Program-made: the position numbers and the translations under genes
Origin: Bacteroides muris (ex Afrizal et al. 2022)
GTDB lineage: Bacteria; Bacteroidota; Bacteroidia; Bacteroidales; Bacteroidaceae
Direction: 5' to 3'
Assembly (NCBI RefSeq): GCF_004793475.1
Contig: NZ_SRYZ01000012.1
Location: forward strand, 23,245 to 87,244
DNA length: 64,000 nt
Shown: positions 7,189-15,311 of the stretch, piece after piece
Layout of the letters: every line of letters starts with the position of its first letter
Numbering within the stretch: position 1 is the stretch's first letter
Notes under the pieces: generated by a model
What the model saw: the letters and a program-made list of their open reading frames with translations, nothing else
What the model was told of the DNA's origin: nothing
Databases searched by the model: none

Positions 7189-7842
7189 TTAAAAGGGCAA
7201 ATCAATTGGAGAAGGATTGTTCTGATTGCTCGATTGAGGCAAATACCAACCAGATATTTGCAAATAGCAACGTTCGTCAGACCATGCGCCTTTCCCATCG
7301 AACCAGTTGGCTAAAGAGAGCCTAACAATCGTTCCAGCCGGGATACTTGCAACAGGAGGCAAGAACCCTACATATTTAATTTTAAGGCCTCTATAAATAT
7401 AATAATCTTTCTCAAATGATACCACATGAGTTAGACTTTCGTCCGACACCCAAAACTGCGTACTGAAACCAGGAACTTTATCCCTTGTAACGTATATCTT
7501 CGATTGTAAGCAACCATCGAAAGTTCCATTCAAGTGTCCCTTATAAAGGCGATTGCCAAGATTATGCGTCCTTACATAATTCACTATCCCGGAAATGCCT
7601 ACATTGCCCAATTTTTTTATTGGAGATGTCTGCTTGTCTTCCACATGAGGGGCCTCTCTAACGTTCCATGCTGTTTCAACAGTCATTTCCCAGCGATCGC
7701 CAATTTCATATGGAACATCAGCGGTTAAGTTGCCGCCGCGCTCGTTGTGCAAGCGGATCAACTCACCGTTTTGTTCATTTATGCCACCGACACAAACGCC
7801 GTTAACCATTTTAGTTTTGGAAACGATAAGAACTGTTGCCAT
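7189..7842 (-). CDS. Dual OB-fold-like domain protein, cargo with DUF488 genes
   Basis: 217 residues. The N-terminus ATVLIVSKTKMVNGVCVGGI, the following NGELIRLHNERG and DVPYEIGDRWEM...PHVEDKQ agree with what I recall of the 'dual OB-containing domain' family, two small beta-barrel folds expected to bind nucleic acid or another polymer. The C-terminal half holds a second beta-rich block (IKYVGFLPPVASIPAGTIVRLSLANWF). No enzyme motif, signal peptide or membrane segment is visible. It starts 3 bp after the stop of the second DUF488 gene and is the last gene of a three-gene leftward operon. Family assignment is from memory of sequence style; function is unknown. Confidence 0.6.
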   Translation of the reverse strand: MATVLIVSKTKMVNGVCVGGINEQNGELIRLHNERGGNLTADVPYEIGDRWEMTVETAWNVREAPHVEDKQTSPIKKLGNVGISGIVNYVRTHNLGNRLYKGHLNGTFDGCLQSKIYVTRDKVPGFSTQFWVSDESLTHVVSFEKDYYIYRGLKIKYVGFLPPVASIPAGTIVRLSLANWFDGKGAWSDERCYLQISGWYLPQSSNQNNPSPIDLPF

Positions 7843-7845
7843 ATC

Positions 7846-8328
7846 TTATAAGTTTATGATTTCACTATTTAGGATGGAGGCTAACTTTTGAGCCACTAAA
7901 GATCGATGACATGCAGACGCCTTTTCTTCTACACAGAAAAAGACAATATTCTTGGCCTCGCTGCTTATAAGCTCATTTGCTAATTTTTCAATATCAAACG
8001 GCTCTAATATATGCTTAAGATATTCAGATTTGAACACTGGGCCAAGAGTAGTTCTCTGTTTTTTAGATTCACCATTTGCTTTATCAGCATCTTTTTGCAT
8101 TTGGCGAATCTCATTTGTTGGGGCAAGCTCCTTGATATATTTGTAATTAATACCGAGTCCTTGCAACTTTGCTTGCAGGTAATTGCTGTTCACATATTTA
8201 TATTGAGAACCGCGAACACCTCGACGTTGACGAATATCGCAGAAGAGGTCTATATTATTATCTCGGAGTTTGTTAAAATATGACTCTTCAGTAGAATTAT
8301 AAACTCCTATAGTAAAAATCTTAATCAT
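7846..8328 (-). CDS. DUF488 family protein (second copy)
   Basis: 160 residues with the DUF488 layout: FTIGVYNSTEESYFNKLRDN at the N-terminus, CDIRQRRGVRGSQY (the family D-[VI]-R strand) near 30-43, LQGLGINYKYIKELAPT, and at the end FFCVEEKASACHRSLVAQKL, the conserved C-x(n)-CHR signature. The start codon overlaps the end of the first DUF488 gene by 8 bp. It is only distantly similar to that neighbour (different middle region), so the pair is not a recent duplication and could act as a heteromer. DUF488 proteins have an uncharacterised cysteine-containing active-site-like pocket; their reaction is not established. Confidence 0.85.
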   Translation of the reverse strand: MIKIFTIGVYNSTEESYFNKLRDNNIDLFCDIRQRRGVRGSQYKYVNSNYLQAKLQGLGINYKYIKELAPTNEIRQMQKDADKANGESKKQRTTLGPVFKSEYLKHILEPFDIEKLANELISSEAKNIVFFCVEEKASACHRSLVAQKLASILNSEIINL

Positions 8329-8935
8329 AAGGGTTAAATGTTTCTTCTGTCGGTTCGGTTATATTTTTATATGATTTTCGAGACCTAAAATATGGAGGTT
8401 CACATTCTCCAAATAGATTACCGCCCGGTTCCCATAATCCTTTCGTCAGAGTCTTCATGATTTCTTCTTGACTAATTACTTTGTTAACCGCTACGATATG
8501 GTTCATAGAGATGTGGTATCCAAAATAAAGTTCCCTTCCTATAAGTTTACTACGGTGGCATTCCGAAGGATCAGATTCGCTACACATAATTGCCACTCGA
8601 CAATTCTTAGAGTTTGCATCCACTAATCTATGCAATCCGGTTTTAAATGAAGGCTCCTCTGCCATCTTATGATAGTCAAAATAACCTTCCTCATCATAAC
8701 ATATGTCATTTGATGGGCGACCTCCGATGTAATCACCCATATAAATATATCTAATTCCTTCTTGTTGCAACCATCCGTCAATGATTCCATGATTAAATTG
8801 AGGAACCCATTTTGAGTATGGACTGGTTCTAACATCGACAAGGAAATGGATGTCAAAAGACCTAAGTTCTGAAAGGAACTCTTCTTGAGTCTTTTGACCA
8901 TGACCTATCGAATATAGAGACGAAACTTCGTGCAT
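8321..8935 (-). CDS. DUF488 family protein (first copy)
   Basis: 204 residues. The canonical DUF488 signatures are seen: YSIGHGQKTQEEFLSELRSF at the start, VDVRTSPYSKWVPQFN near 34-50, GIRYIYMGDYIGGRPS near 60-75, and VAIMCSESDPSECHRSKLIG near 120-140 with both cysteines of the C-x(n)-CHR motif. A C-terminal extension of about 50 residues ends in charged residues. It is the first gene of the leftward cargo operon, with its own promoter at 8955-8985. Cytoplasmic; no signal peptide. The role of the family is unknown; in this mobile element it may serve a defence or addiction function, but no direct evidence is in the sequence. Confidence 0.88.
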   Translation of the reverse strand: MHEVSSLYSIGHGQKTQEEFLSELRSFDIHFLVDVRTSPYSKWVPQFNHGIIDGWLQQEGIRYIYMGDYIGGRPSNDICYDEEGYFDYHKMAEEPSFKTGLHRLVDANSKNCRVAIMCSESDPSECHRSKLIGRELYFGYHISMNHIVAVNKVISQEEIMKTLTKGLWEPGGNLFGECEPPYFRSRKSYKNITEPTEETFNPYD

Positions 8936-8954
8936 TGTATCGAATTTTAATTTG

Positions 8955-8985
8955 TAAAATTAGCGATATTTATCTATATCACAAA
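8955..8985 (-). promoter_or_regulatory. Promoter of the DUF488-DUF488-dual-OB operon
   Basis: On the minus strand TTTG (8985-8982), exactly 19 bp, TAATTTTA (8962-8955); start codon at 8935. Upstream, CTCTAAC and GTTATAGAG near 8988-9007 form a short imperfect inverted repeat that could be an operator. Confidence 0.65.
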
Positions 8986-9058
8986 ACTCTAACGTATGTT
9001 ATAGAGCATATATTGGACTAATTTTGAGAATTTTCTTCTTGTATGCTTCATAAAACGT

Positions 9059-10465
9059 TTATTTCACCTCTTCAGGCAGTGCGTTAAGTTGCTTATCAAC
9101 CCGGTATCGGGGCTGATTGAAGGCGGCGCAGAGTAGCATGAAGAGGTCATGAAGTTCAAGCATTGAATAGTGTTCAACGGCACTACTGCCTACCTCATGG
9201 AGTCCGGTGGCATACATATTTACCTGCGCTTTGTTGGCGATGTCTATGTGGGTCTTGCGGCAGAGCTTGCTACTACCTACTGAATGCAGTGGCACACGGT
9301 TCATCGTGACTGTCGCCTCATCATACTGGTTAACCAGACGGTCAATCTTACAATACTCAAGGAGCTTCTTAATCTTGGCGTTGTATCCACTTTTGCCAGA
9401 GGCATATTTGAGAACGCCAAATTTGAAACCGGAGCGTTTGACGATGTCCAACGCAAACAGCATCAATGGCGTTTTCTTTTCCCGGCGGTCATTCTGCGTC
9501 TTCATTGTTTTCTTGGGGAGATATTGAACGTAGGGAATGCCGTCATCAGAAACTGCAACATTCGACATCGACAACTTCATAAAATCTCCGATACGACAAC
9601 CGAGAGCACACTGAAGAAGAAAGGCATCTTTGGTTTCCTTCAAATTGTCGGGCACATCCGTTGCCATTATCTGTTGAACTTCCTCATAGCGGAGGAAGAA
9701 AGGATCATCATATTGTTCTCTCAAAGCCTCGTTCCTTCGTTTCTTGGTGAGACGCCTAAACGGAGATTTTAGAATCTCGTCATTTTCCTCCAGCTCATTG
9801 AAGAAAGCCTGCAATGCCCGGAGTTTCGCCGATGCCGTGTTGATACTCGCTTGCTTGGTCGGTATGGAGATCTTTTGCAGGCTTCCATATATCGCCTTAT
9901 GCTTATCGACATATTTATATTCGTTGATAACGAACTCTCGGAATGCCAGTATATCTTCCGGAGTGAATTGGTTCGGTGTATAATGCGATTTCTTGAAAAT
10001 GATAAGGTAACGTGAGAGTTTATCCCATACAATCTTATAAATCTTGGCTCTGCCCTCACTGACGGTGCCGTATGTTTTCAGACCGTCAATGTAGCGGTCG
10101 AAACGTGCCAACAGTGTTTCGATTTCCTCCGGATTGACTATATTGTATTTCTCCGGATTGAGAAGCATATCTATTCTCGCCTCAAAGTCGGTGGCGTCGA
10201 ATTCAGGACATTCCTCTTTCAGTTGCTTATAGGCTTCGTGCATCGCATCAATCTCGCGTGTAATAGCGAGACGCAATTCCTCGTTATAGAGGCTGACACG
10301 AGGTCTTAGTGAGCCATCCATATCGAACTTCTTCAGATCGGCGAGGTCTGCCTCAATACTGCTCTTGTGAAAGAGCTGGACTTCTCGGCCCTCCGTAAGC
10401 CGGAAGCGAAGTCTTATTTTACCGCTCGTCTTGGTCGTGCGGAGGTAGAGAGTTATTCTTTCCAT
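9059..10465 (-). CDS. int: Tyrosine recombinase (phage-type integrase) of the mobile element
   Basis: 468 residues. Domain order: N-terminal arm-binding part (1-110, MERITLYLRTTKTSGKIRLR), SAM-like core-binding domain (about 115-235), catalytic domain (about 255-445). Catalytic residues visible: Arg291 in CALGCRIGDF, a lysine-rich beta strand near 318-332, Arg403 in SSKLCRKTHID, His423 in GLHEVGSS and the nucleophile Tyr433 in AVEHYSM. It integrates and excises the element by strand exchange. It is transcribed leftward, away from the nearby right end. Copies of GTTGTGCAA/TTGCACAAC lie 6-54 bp before its start codon, so binding of integrase to its arm sites could also repress its own gene. Confidence 0.93.
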   Translation of the reverse strand: MERITLYLRTTKTSGKIRLRFRLTEGREVQLFHKSSIEADLADLKKFDMDGSLRPRVSLYNEELRLAITREIDAMHEAYKQLKEECPEFDATDFEARIDMLLNPEKYNIVNPEEIETLLARFDRYIDGLKTYGTVSEGRAKIYKIVWDKLSRYLIIFKKSHYTPNQFTPEDILAFREFVINEYKYVDKHKAIYGSLQKISIPTKQASINTASAKLRALQAFFNELEENDEILKSPFRRLTKKRRNEALREQYDDPFFLRYEEVQQIMATDVPDNLKETKDAFLLQCALGCRIGDFMKLSMSNVAVSDDGIPYVQYLPKKTMKTQNDRREKKTPLMLFALDIVKRSGFKFGVLKYASGKSGYNAKIKKLLEYCKIDRLVNQYDEATVTMNRVPLHSVGSSKLCRKTHIDIANKAQVNMYATGLHEVGSSAVEHYSMLELHDLFMLLCAAFNQPRYRVDKQLNALPEEVK

Positions 10466-10470
10466 AGGTG

Positions 10471-10519
10471 GTTGTGCATTTCAAAATATCGTTGTGCAAG
10501 TATAACGTTTTTGCACAAC
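10471..10519. repeat. Integrase arm-site cluster / right end
   Basis: GTTGTGCAT (10471-10479), GTTGTGCAA (10491-10499) and TTGCACAAC (10511-10519). The last two form an inverted pair around 11 bp. The same 9-mer is present twice at the left border of the element. They overlap the 5' region of the integrase gene. Confidence 0.55.
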
Positions 10520-10672
10520 CAAAAGTGCGTTGAATTAAATTCCTATGGATTTATTAACATTCAAAATAGTTGTAATACGCTGATTTTCATTGACAATCAT
10601 ATTCAAATTCATTTATAGCCGTACATAATTCTAAATCCTTCAAAGATTTAGCAGCAGAGATAGGAAAATCAA

Positions 10673-10762
10673 ATCGTTCCTTCATGGAGTAAATATCGTT
10701 CCCTCACGGAGAAAAAATCGTTCCACCATGATGGAACGATTTTTTCTCCGTGAGGGAACGAT
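10673..10762. repeat. 22-bp-period repeat closing into a 31-bp perfect hairpin
   Basis: Four consecutive 22-bp units: three start ATCGTTCC (10673, 10695, 10717) and the fourth (10739-10760) is the inverse of the second. The arms 10695-10725 and 10732-10762 are perfectly complementary over 31 bp with a 6-nt loop. Each unit has a small TCC...GGA inverted repeat. No gene overlaps it. The rest of 10520-10870 shows only a 7-bp hairpin CTAAATC/GATTTAG (10631-10651). Confidence 0.85.
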
Positions 10763-10876
10763 TTAAAAGATACAACTTTAATTCTTACCGTTCCTTACCT
10801 ACAATACGAACCATGCCAGGCAATCGGGTGAAGATTTCCTGCGGATGGCGGAATAGTTTAACTAAACAAAGCATTT

Positions 10877-10908
10877 TTTCCATTGAAAGCGAAGAATGAC
10901 TACCTTTG
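10877..10908 (+). promoter_or_regulatory. Promoter of the helicase gene
   Basis: TTTC (10877-10880), 20 bp, TACCTTTG (10901-10908). The predicted transcription start falls at about the ATG at 10914, so the message would have almost no leader if that ATG is used. Confidence 0.5.
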
Positions 10909-10913
10909 CAGCC

Positions 10914-12809
10914 ATGAAGGAACAAGATTCAAATAGTCCTATTATTCACCTCCAGCAGCAACAACTTTTGCTGCGCATGGAATACGAATACGAAAAAGAG
11001 GAATTCAAACGCCAAACCGAAAACATGGGGATTGCCCGGAAAGTGAGACGGGGACTTTGCTGGTATCCTGCCACTCCGGGACGAAGTTACTATAATTCAC
11101 TGAATCAATTAGTAATAGAAATTACACACACAGAAAATACAGATATAGAACATAATTTTGAGTTCGGCCGTCCCATATGTTTTTTCCGCCAGTCTGCCGA
11201 TGAGAAAATAACCTATATGAACTTCACCGCTACCGTAAGCTATGCCGACGAGACACGGATGGTAGCGATAATGCCCGGAGCCGGTGCCGTTATGGAAGTG
11301 CAGGAAGCAGACCACCTCGGCGTGCAACTTTATTTCGACGAAACATCCTATCGGACCATGTTCGAAGCCTTGGAAGATACGTTACGCTCCAAAGGCAGCC
11401 GCCTGGCCCAATTGCGGGACATATTGCTGGGAACCTCGAAAGCCGGTTTCCGAGAGCTCTATCCCGTACGGTTTCCCTGGCTGAACTCCACGCAGGAGAC
11501 AGCTGTAAACAAAGTGCTGTGTGCCCGCGACGTGGCCATTGTGCACGGCCCTCCGGGAACCGGAAAAACTACCACCCTAGTAGAAGCCATCTACGAGACC
11601 CTGCACCGTGAACCGCAGGTACTGGTATGTGCCCAAAGCAATACTGCCGTCGACTGGATTTCGGAAAAACTGGTAGACCGCGGCGTCAATGTCCTGCGTA
11701 TCGGCAATCCGACCCGTGTCAACGACAAGATGCTTTCCTTTACCTACGAGCGTCGTTTCGAGAATCATCCGCTTTATCCGGAACTGTGGAGCATCCGGAA
11801 AAACCTACGTGAACTGGGCAGCCGTGCCCGCCGCGGCAGTTATGACGAACGCGAAGGCGTGCGCAGTCGTATGAGCCGCTTGCGCGACCGCGCCACCACA
11901 TTGGAAATACAAATCAACGCAGAACTTTTTGACAATGCACATGTCATTGCCTCCACACTGGTAAGCAGCAACCACCGATTGCTAGGCGGACGCCGTTTCG
12001 GTACTCTTTTCATTGATGAAGCGGCCCAGGCCTTAGAGGCCGCCTGCTGGATAGCTATCCGAAAGGTAGACCGCGTGGTGTTGGCGGGTGACCACTGCCA
12101 ACTTCCGCCTACCATAAAATGCTACGAAGCCGCCCGTGGAGGTCTGGAACGGACATTGATGGAGAAAGTGGTGTCCAACAAGCCTGCCGTTGTCTCTTTG
12201 CTGAAAATGCAATACCGCATGCACGAGGAGATTATGAAATTTCCTTCCCAATGGTTTTACAATGGCGAATTGGAAGCCGCTCCCGAAGTGCGTTACCGGG
12301 GCATCCTGGACTGGGATACGCCTATCCATTGGATTGACACCTCCGAAATGGATTTCAAAGAAGAATTCGTGGGAGAGACTTTCGGGCGCATCAATAAGGC
12401 AGAAGCAGACCTGCTCCTGTCAGAATTGAAAATCTACATCAACCGTATCGGTGGCAGCCGCATCCTGGAAGAAAAAATAGACTTCGGTATCATCTCCCCT
12501 TACAAGGCACAAGTGCAATATCTTCGCAACAAGATAAAGACAGACGGTTCACTCAAACCTTATCACAGCCTGCTCACCGTGAATACGGTGGACGGCTTTC
12601 AGGGACAAGAACGCGATGTTATCTTCGTCAGCCTTGTCCGCGCCAACGAAGAAGGGCAGATAGGATTCCTGAATGATTTAAGGAGAATGAACGTAGCCAT
12701 CACCCGGGCACGCATGAAACTGGTGATATTGGGAGAGGTAGAGACACTGAAACATCACGGTTTTTACCGGAAACTGTTGGAGTTTATTCAAAACACAGGA
12801 AATCAATGA
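10914..12809 (+). CDS. SF1 DNA/RNA helicase, UPF1/IGHMBP2-like AAA family
   Basis: About 631 residues from the ATG at 10914; an in-frame ATG at 10896 would add six. Motifs in order: Q-like NSTQETAVNKVL (about 190-202), Walker A GPPGTGKTT (212-220), Ia CAQSNTAVDW, Walker B FIDEAAQALEAACW, motif III LAGDHCQLPPTIK, motif IV region KMQYRMHEEIM, motif V NTVDGFQGQERDVIFVSLVR and motif VI RRMNVAITRARMKLVILG. Together these mark a superfamily 1B helicase of the UPF1-like group, widespread in Bacteroidales with an unclear cellular role (RNA/DNA unwinding, repair). Monocistronic, with a promoter directly upstream and a shared terminator downstream. I prefer the later start because the -7 box overlaps codons 2-5 of the longer frame. 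Confidence 0.92.
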   Translation: MKEQDSNSPIIHLQQQQLLLRMEYEYEKEEFKRQTENMGIARKVRRGLCWYPATPGRSYYNSLNQLVIEITHTENTDIEHNFEFGRPICFFRQSADEKITYMNFTATVSYADETRMVAIMPGAGAVMEVQEADHLGVQLYFDETSYRTMFEALEDTLRSKGSRLAQLRDILLGTSKAGFRELYPVRFPWLNSTQETAVNKVLCARDVAIVHGPPGTGKTTTLVEAIYETLHREPQVLVCAQSNTAVDWISEKLVDRGVNVLRIGNPTRVNDKMLSFTYERRFENHPLYPELWSIRKNLRELGSRARRGSYDEREGVRSRMSRLRDRATTLEIQINAELFDNAHVIASTLVSSNHRLLGGRRFGTLFIDEAAQALEAACWIAIRKVDRVVLAGDHCQLPPTIKCYEAARGGLERTLMEKVVSNKPAVVSLLKMQYRMHEEIMKFPSQWFYNGELEAAPEVRYRGILDWDTPIHWIDTSEMDFKEEFVGETFGRINKAEADLLLSELKIYINRIGGSRILEEKIDFGIISPYKAQVQYLRNKIKTDGSLKPYHSLLTVNTVDGFQGQERDVIFVSLVRANEEGQIGFLNDLRRMNVAITRARMKLVILGEVETLKHHGFYRKLLEFIQNTGNQ

Positions 12810-12813
12810 TAAA

Positions 12814-12856
12814 GAAATCCCCCTCCGGTATGAAACAACACCGAAGAGGGGATTTC
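12814..12856. terminator. Bidirectional terminator between helicase and ilvC
   Basis: GAAATCCCC... (from 12814) pairs with ...GGGGATTTC (to 12856), with an inner CGGT/ACCG pair. It lies between two converging genes and can serve both. Confidence 0.75.
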
Positions 12857-12875
12857 ACCTATTATATAAAGCTGA

Positions 12876-13919
12876 TTAATTGTTTTCCGGACGAAGTTTA
12901 CGAACCGTAACAGCAGTCTGCCACATTTCGCTTTCACGCAAGGCTTTCAATTCTGCATTCAGCTTCTCACGATAATCCGGCTTGGAGTTGCTGTCGATAG
13001 AAATCTGAGCTTCGTTGCCCGACTTCACGCTTGCATACAATTTCTGTACAACCGGCTTGACGGCATCGTGGAACGGAGTCATCCAATCCAGCGCACCACG
13101 CTGTGCCGTAGTAGAACAGTTGGCATACATCCAGTCCATACCATTCTTGGCAAACAATGGCATCAAAGATTGAGTCAACTCTTCCACAGTTTCATTGAAT
13201 GCTTCAGAAGGAGTATGACCGTTTTCGCGCAATACTTCATACTGGGCCAACAGTAATCCCTGAATAGCCCCCATCAAAGAACCGCGTTCACCGGTCAGGT
13301 CGGAAGTGGCCTCGCGGATGAAAGTTGTCTCGAACAAATATCCCGAGCCGATACCGATACCCAGTGCAATCGTCTTGTCAAAAGCCTGGCCCGTAGCATC
13401 CTGATAGACGGCATATGATGAGTTCAAGCCACGCCCCTCAAGGAACATGGTACGGAGTGAAGTACCGGAACCTTTGGGAGCAACCATAATAACATCAATA
13501 TCTTTAGGAGGAACCACACCAGTGCGGTCGTTCCAGGTAATAGCAAAACCATGAGAGAAGTAAAGAGCCTTTCCGGGAGTCAAGTAAGGTTTGATAATCG
13601 GCCATACAGACATTACAGCTGCATCAGACAACAGACACATGACGATAGTACCCTTCTGGCAAGCCTCTTCGATGCCAAACAAAGTCTCACCCGGCACCCA
13701 TCCGTCAGCCACAGCCTTTTCGTATGTCTTGCCCGGACGTTGTCCTACAATCACATTGAAACCATTATCACGCAAGTTGCAAGCCTGACCCGGACCTTGT
13801 ACGCCATAACCGATTACTGCAATTGTTTCATCTTTCAAAATCTCACGTGCTTTTTCCAAAGGAAATTCTTCGCGGGTCATTACATTCTCAATAACACCGC
13901 CAAAATTCAATTGTGCCAT
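12876..13919 (-). CDS. ilvC: Ketol-acid reductoisomerase
   Basis: 347 residues. Second step of valine/isoleucine synthesis: alkyl migration and NADPH reduction of acetolactate. The Rossmann part shows IGYGVQGPGQACNLRDNG (residues about 36-53) and VGQRPGKTY for NADPH choice. The knotted C-terminal domain holds FIREATSDLTGERGSLMGAI with the metal-binding Asp/Glu, and EAFNETVEELTQSLMPL. The family is complete. It is the last gene of ilvD-ilvB-ilvN-thioesterase-ilvC, 50 bp after the thioesterase stop, and is followed by a strong terminator. Regulation presumably comes from the attenuator before ilvD. Confidence 0.97.
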   Translation of the reverse strand: MAQLNFGGVIENVMTREEFPLEKAREILKDETIAVIGYGVQGPGQACNLRDNGFNVIVGQRPGKTYEKAVADGWVPGETLFGIEEACQKGTIVMCLLSDAAVMSVWPIIKPYLTPGKALYFSHGFAITWNDRTGVVPPKDIDVIMVAPKGSGTSLRTMFLEGRGLNSSYAVYQDATGQAFDKTIALGIGIGSGYLFETTFIREATSDLTGERGSLMGAIQGLLLAQYEVLRENGHTPSEAFNETVEELTQSLMPLFAKNGMDWMYANCSTTAQRGALDWMTPFHDAVKPVVQKLYASVKSGNEAQISIDSNSKPDYREKLNAELKALRESEMWQTAVTVRKLRPENN

Positions 13920-13969
13920 TTTTTGTTTTAATTTTTATTTGTGGCTTACGCCAACGTTGATAAACTTAT

Positions 13970-14722
13970 TTATTTCTCTGTAAATATCACTTTAGAACGA
14001 CAGACCACTTCGCTGCCATTCTTTTTCACCTCCACATCATAAACACCCTCACCGGCATCATCCATAAACAAAGTCAACTCATCTCCGTAATAGCTTTCGG
14101 CTACATATGCCATCTCAAAACGACGAATGCGCCTCTCCCTATACATCTCTATCGGAAACAAATCAAGGATGTGCTCGATGTAACGGATGCTGTTCACATG
14201 CCCGTTAATGTCAATATCACTGTATTTGGCCACCAAAGCAGCAGCCGGTTCTTTTGAGGCCACCTTTATCCGCGAAGGTTTTTCAATCGGGCAAGGCTCA
14301 TTGCAAACATAATCTACAATGCTGCCACTATGAAGAGTCAACAAATCCGCCGGCTTACGGGTATTCATGCTAATCATCGCCCAAACGGAACGTGCGTATC
14401 CAATCTTCTTGCCCTCCTTATCAAGGATAGCGAAATTACGGTCTGTAAAAAGACGATAGACATTCTCCACCCAAGTCTGAATGGAAAAATCTTCGTATTG
14501 ATAAGGCATTTCATCCAGTTCGACCGCCAAGCGTGACAATACCCAAGTGTAATTGTCCTCGTTTAGAGTCGCGATGCCAAAACCACGGTCGCTGGCATGG
14601 AAACCCGCACAATTCAACAAATGGTTGCCCAATACTCCCATTGTCAGCCGTCCGGTAAAGTCGACATGAAACGGTTCGGCAACAAACTTGTAGGTACCTA
14701 TCTTATTGTTCTCGCTCATCAT
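13970..14722 (-). CDS. Acyl-ACP thioesterase (FatA/FatB-like) inside the ilv operon
   Basis: 250 residues, two hotdog-fold halves as in bacterial/plant acyl-ACP thioesterases (PF01643). The second half shows KYSDIDINGHVNSIRYIEH (about 165-185), the Asp-x-Asn-x-His active-site region. The first half carries LNEDNYTWVLSRLAVELDEMP and NTRKPADL. It should hydrolyse acyl-ACP and release free fatty acid in the cytoplasm. Its first ATG overlaps the ilvN stop (ATGA), so it is translationally coupled to the BCAA genes. This position suggests a link between branched-chain keto-acid supply and iso/anteiso fatty acids, which dominate Bacteroides lipids. Family certain, chain specificity not. Confidence 0.9.
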   Translation of the reverse strand: MMSENNKIGTYKFVAEPFHVDFTGRLTMGVLGNHLLNCAGFHASDRGFGIATLNEDNYTWVLSRLAVELDEMPYQYEDFSIQTWVENVYRLFTDRNFAILDKEGKKIGYARSVWAMISMNTRKPADLLTLHSGSIVDYVCNEPCPIEKPSRIKVASKEPAAALVAKYSDIDINGHVNSIRYIEHILDLFPIEMYRERRIRRFEMAYVAESYYGDELTLFMDDAGEGVYDVEVKKNGSEVVCRSKVIFTEK

Positions 14723-15279
14723 GATTCTTGGTGTTTACTTTGACGATATTTTGCTTCACGGTCCGCCAGATATTCATTGACACGCTCAAAGCAGCTGGTC
14801 GTAATGGCTACGCGACCCGAACGGACGAACTGAAGTACGCAATCCAACCGGCGCAACTCCTCATAAAGGTTGGTTATTTCCTCACTCATGCCATTCTTCT
14901 CTACAATAGCAAATACAGCATTCACCTCCACGATACGGGCATTGTACTTACGAATTACTTTGGACACCTCCGGTTTTTCTTCCAGCGTAGGGGTCGTTAT
15001 CTTATAGAGGGCAATCTCGTGCTGATAGATTTCGTCATCCGTGAAATAATGAGCTTGCAACACATCTATTTTCTTGGTAATCTGCTTGGTCACCTTTTCA
15101 ATGGTATCCTTGTCCGTCCAAGCAGTAATGGTATATTTATGCACCCCCTTGATGGAGGAGGCCGATACATTCAGACTCTCGATGTTTATCTGCCGACGAG
15201 TAAACACAGCCGTCACCTGATTCAGCAAACCGGCAAAGTTTTCCGAATGAACAATAATTGTATATAGTTTTTTATCCAT
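14719..15279 (-). CDS. ilvN: Acetolactate synthase small (regulatory) subunit
   Basis: 186 residues from MDKKLYTIIVHSENFAGLLN. The N-terminal ACT domain (about 1-80) has the typical ENFAGLLNQVTAVFTRRQIN and IESLNVSAS; a second ACT-like domain follows. It binds valine and feedback-regulates IlvB. An open frame continues upstream to 15390 but overlaps ilvB and is glycine-rich nonsense, so the ATG at 15279 (32 bp after the ilvB stop) is the start. It ends overlapping the thioesterase start. Confidence 0.95.
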   Translation of the reverse strand: MDKKLYTIIVHSENFAGLLNQVTAVFTRRQINIESLNVSASSIKGVHKYTITAWTDKDTIEKVTKQITKKIDVLQAHYFTDDEIYQHEIALYKITTPTLEEKPEVSKVIRKYNARIVEVNAVFAIVEKNGMSEEITNLYEELRRLDCVLQFVRSGRVAITTSCFERVNEYLADREAKYRQSKHQES

Positions 15280-15311
15280 AGATAGAGTAAATTCTTTAAT
15301 TCCGCATGACT

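Larger units (their letters stand above)
2333..10519. mobile_element. Integrated mobilizable element (IME) with tyrosine integrase and MobV relaxase
   Basis: Between two host loci lies about 8.2 kb with the gene set of an IME: HTH protein, DUF3987 protein, oriT-like hairpins, MobV-type relaxase, cargo and an integrase next to the right end. TTTGCACAAC occurs as a tandem pair at the left (2333-2342, 2344-2353) and again at 10510-10519. Inverted copies GTTGTGCAA (10491-10499) and GTTGTGCAT (10471-10479) lie beside the integrase start. I take these as integrase arm sites or the attachment repeat and use them as the borders; true borders may differ by tens of bases. No conjugation (tra) genes are present, so it would need a helper, and its relaxase is frameshifted. 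An alternative border pair, CTTTGCAGCC at 2643 and 10904, is more likely a shared promoter motif. Confidence 0.72.

Noticed and set aside
2643..10913. CTTTGCAGCC at 2643-2652 and 10904-10913 as attachment repeats
   Set aside because: Both are TAnnTTTG promoter boxes followed by a common context; the TTTGCACAAC copies next to the integrase fit better. Kept as second choice only.
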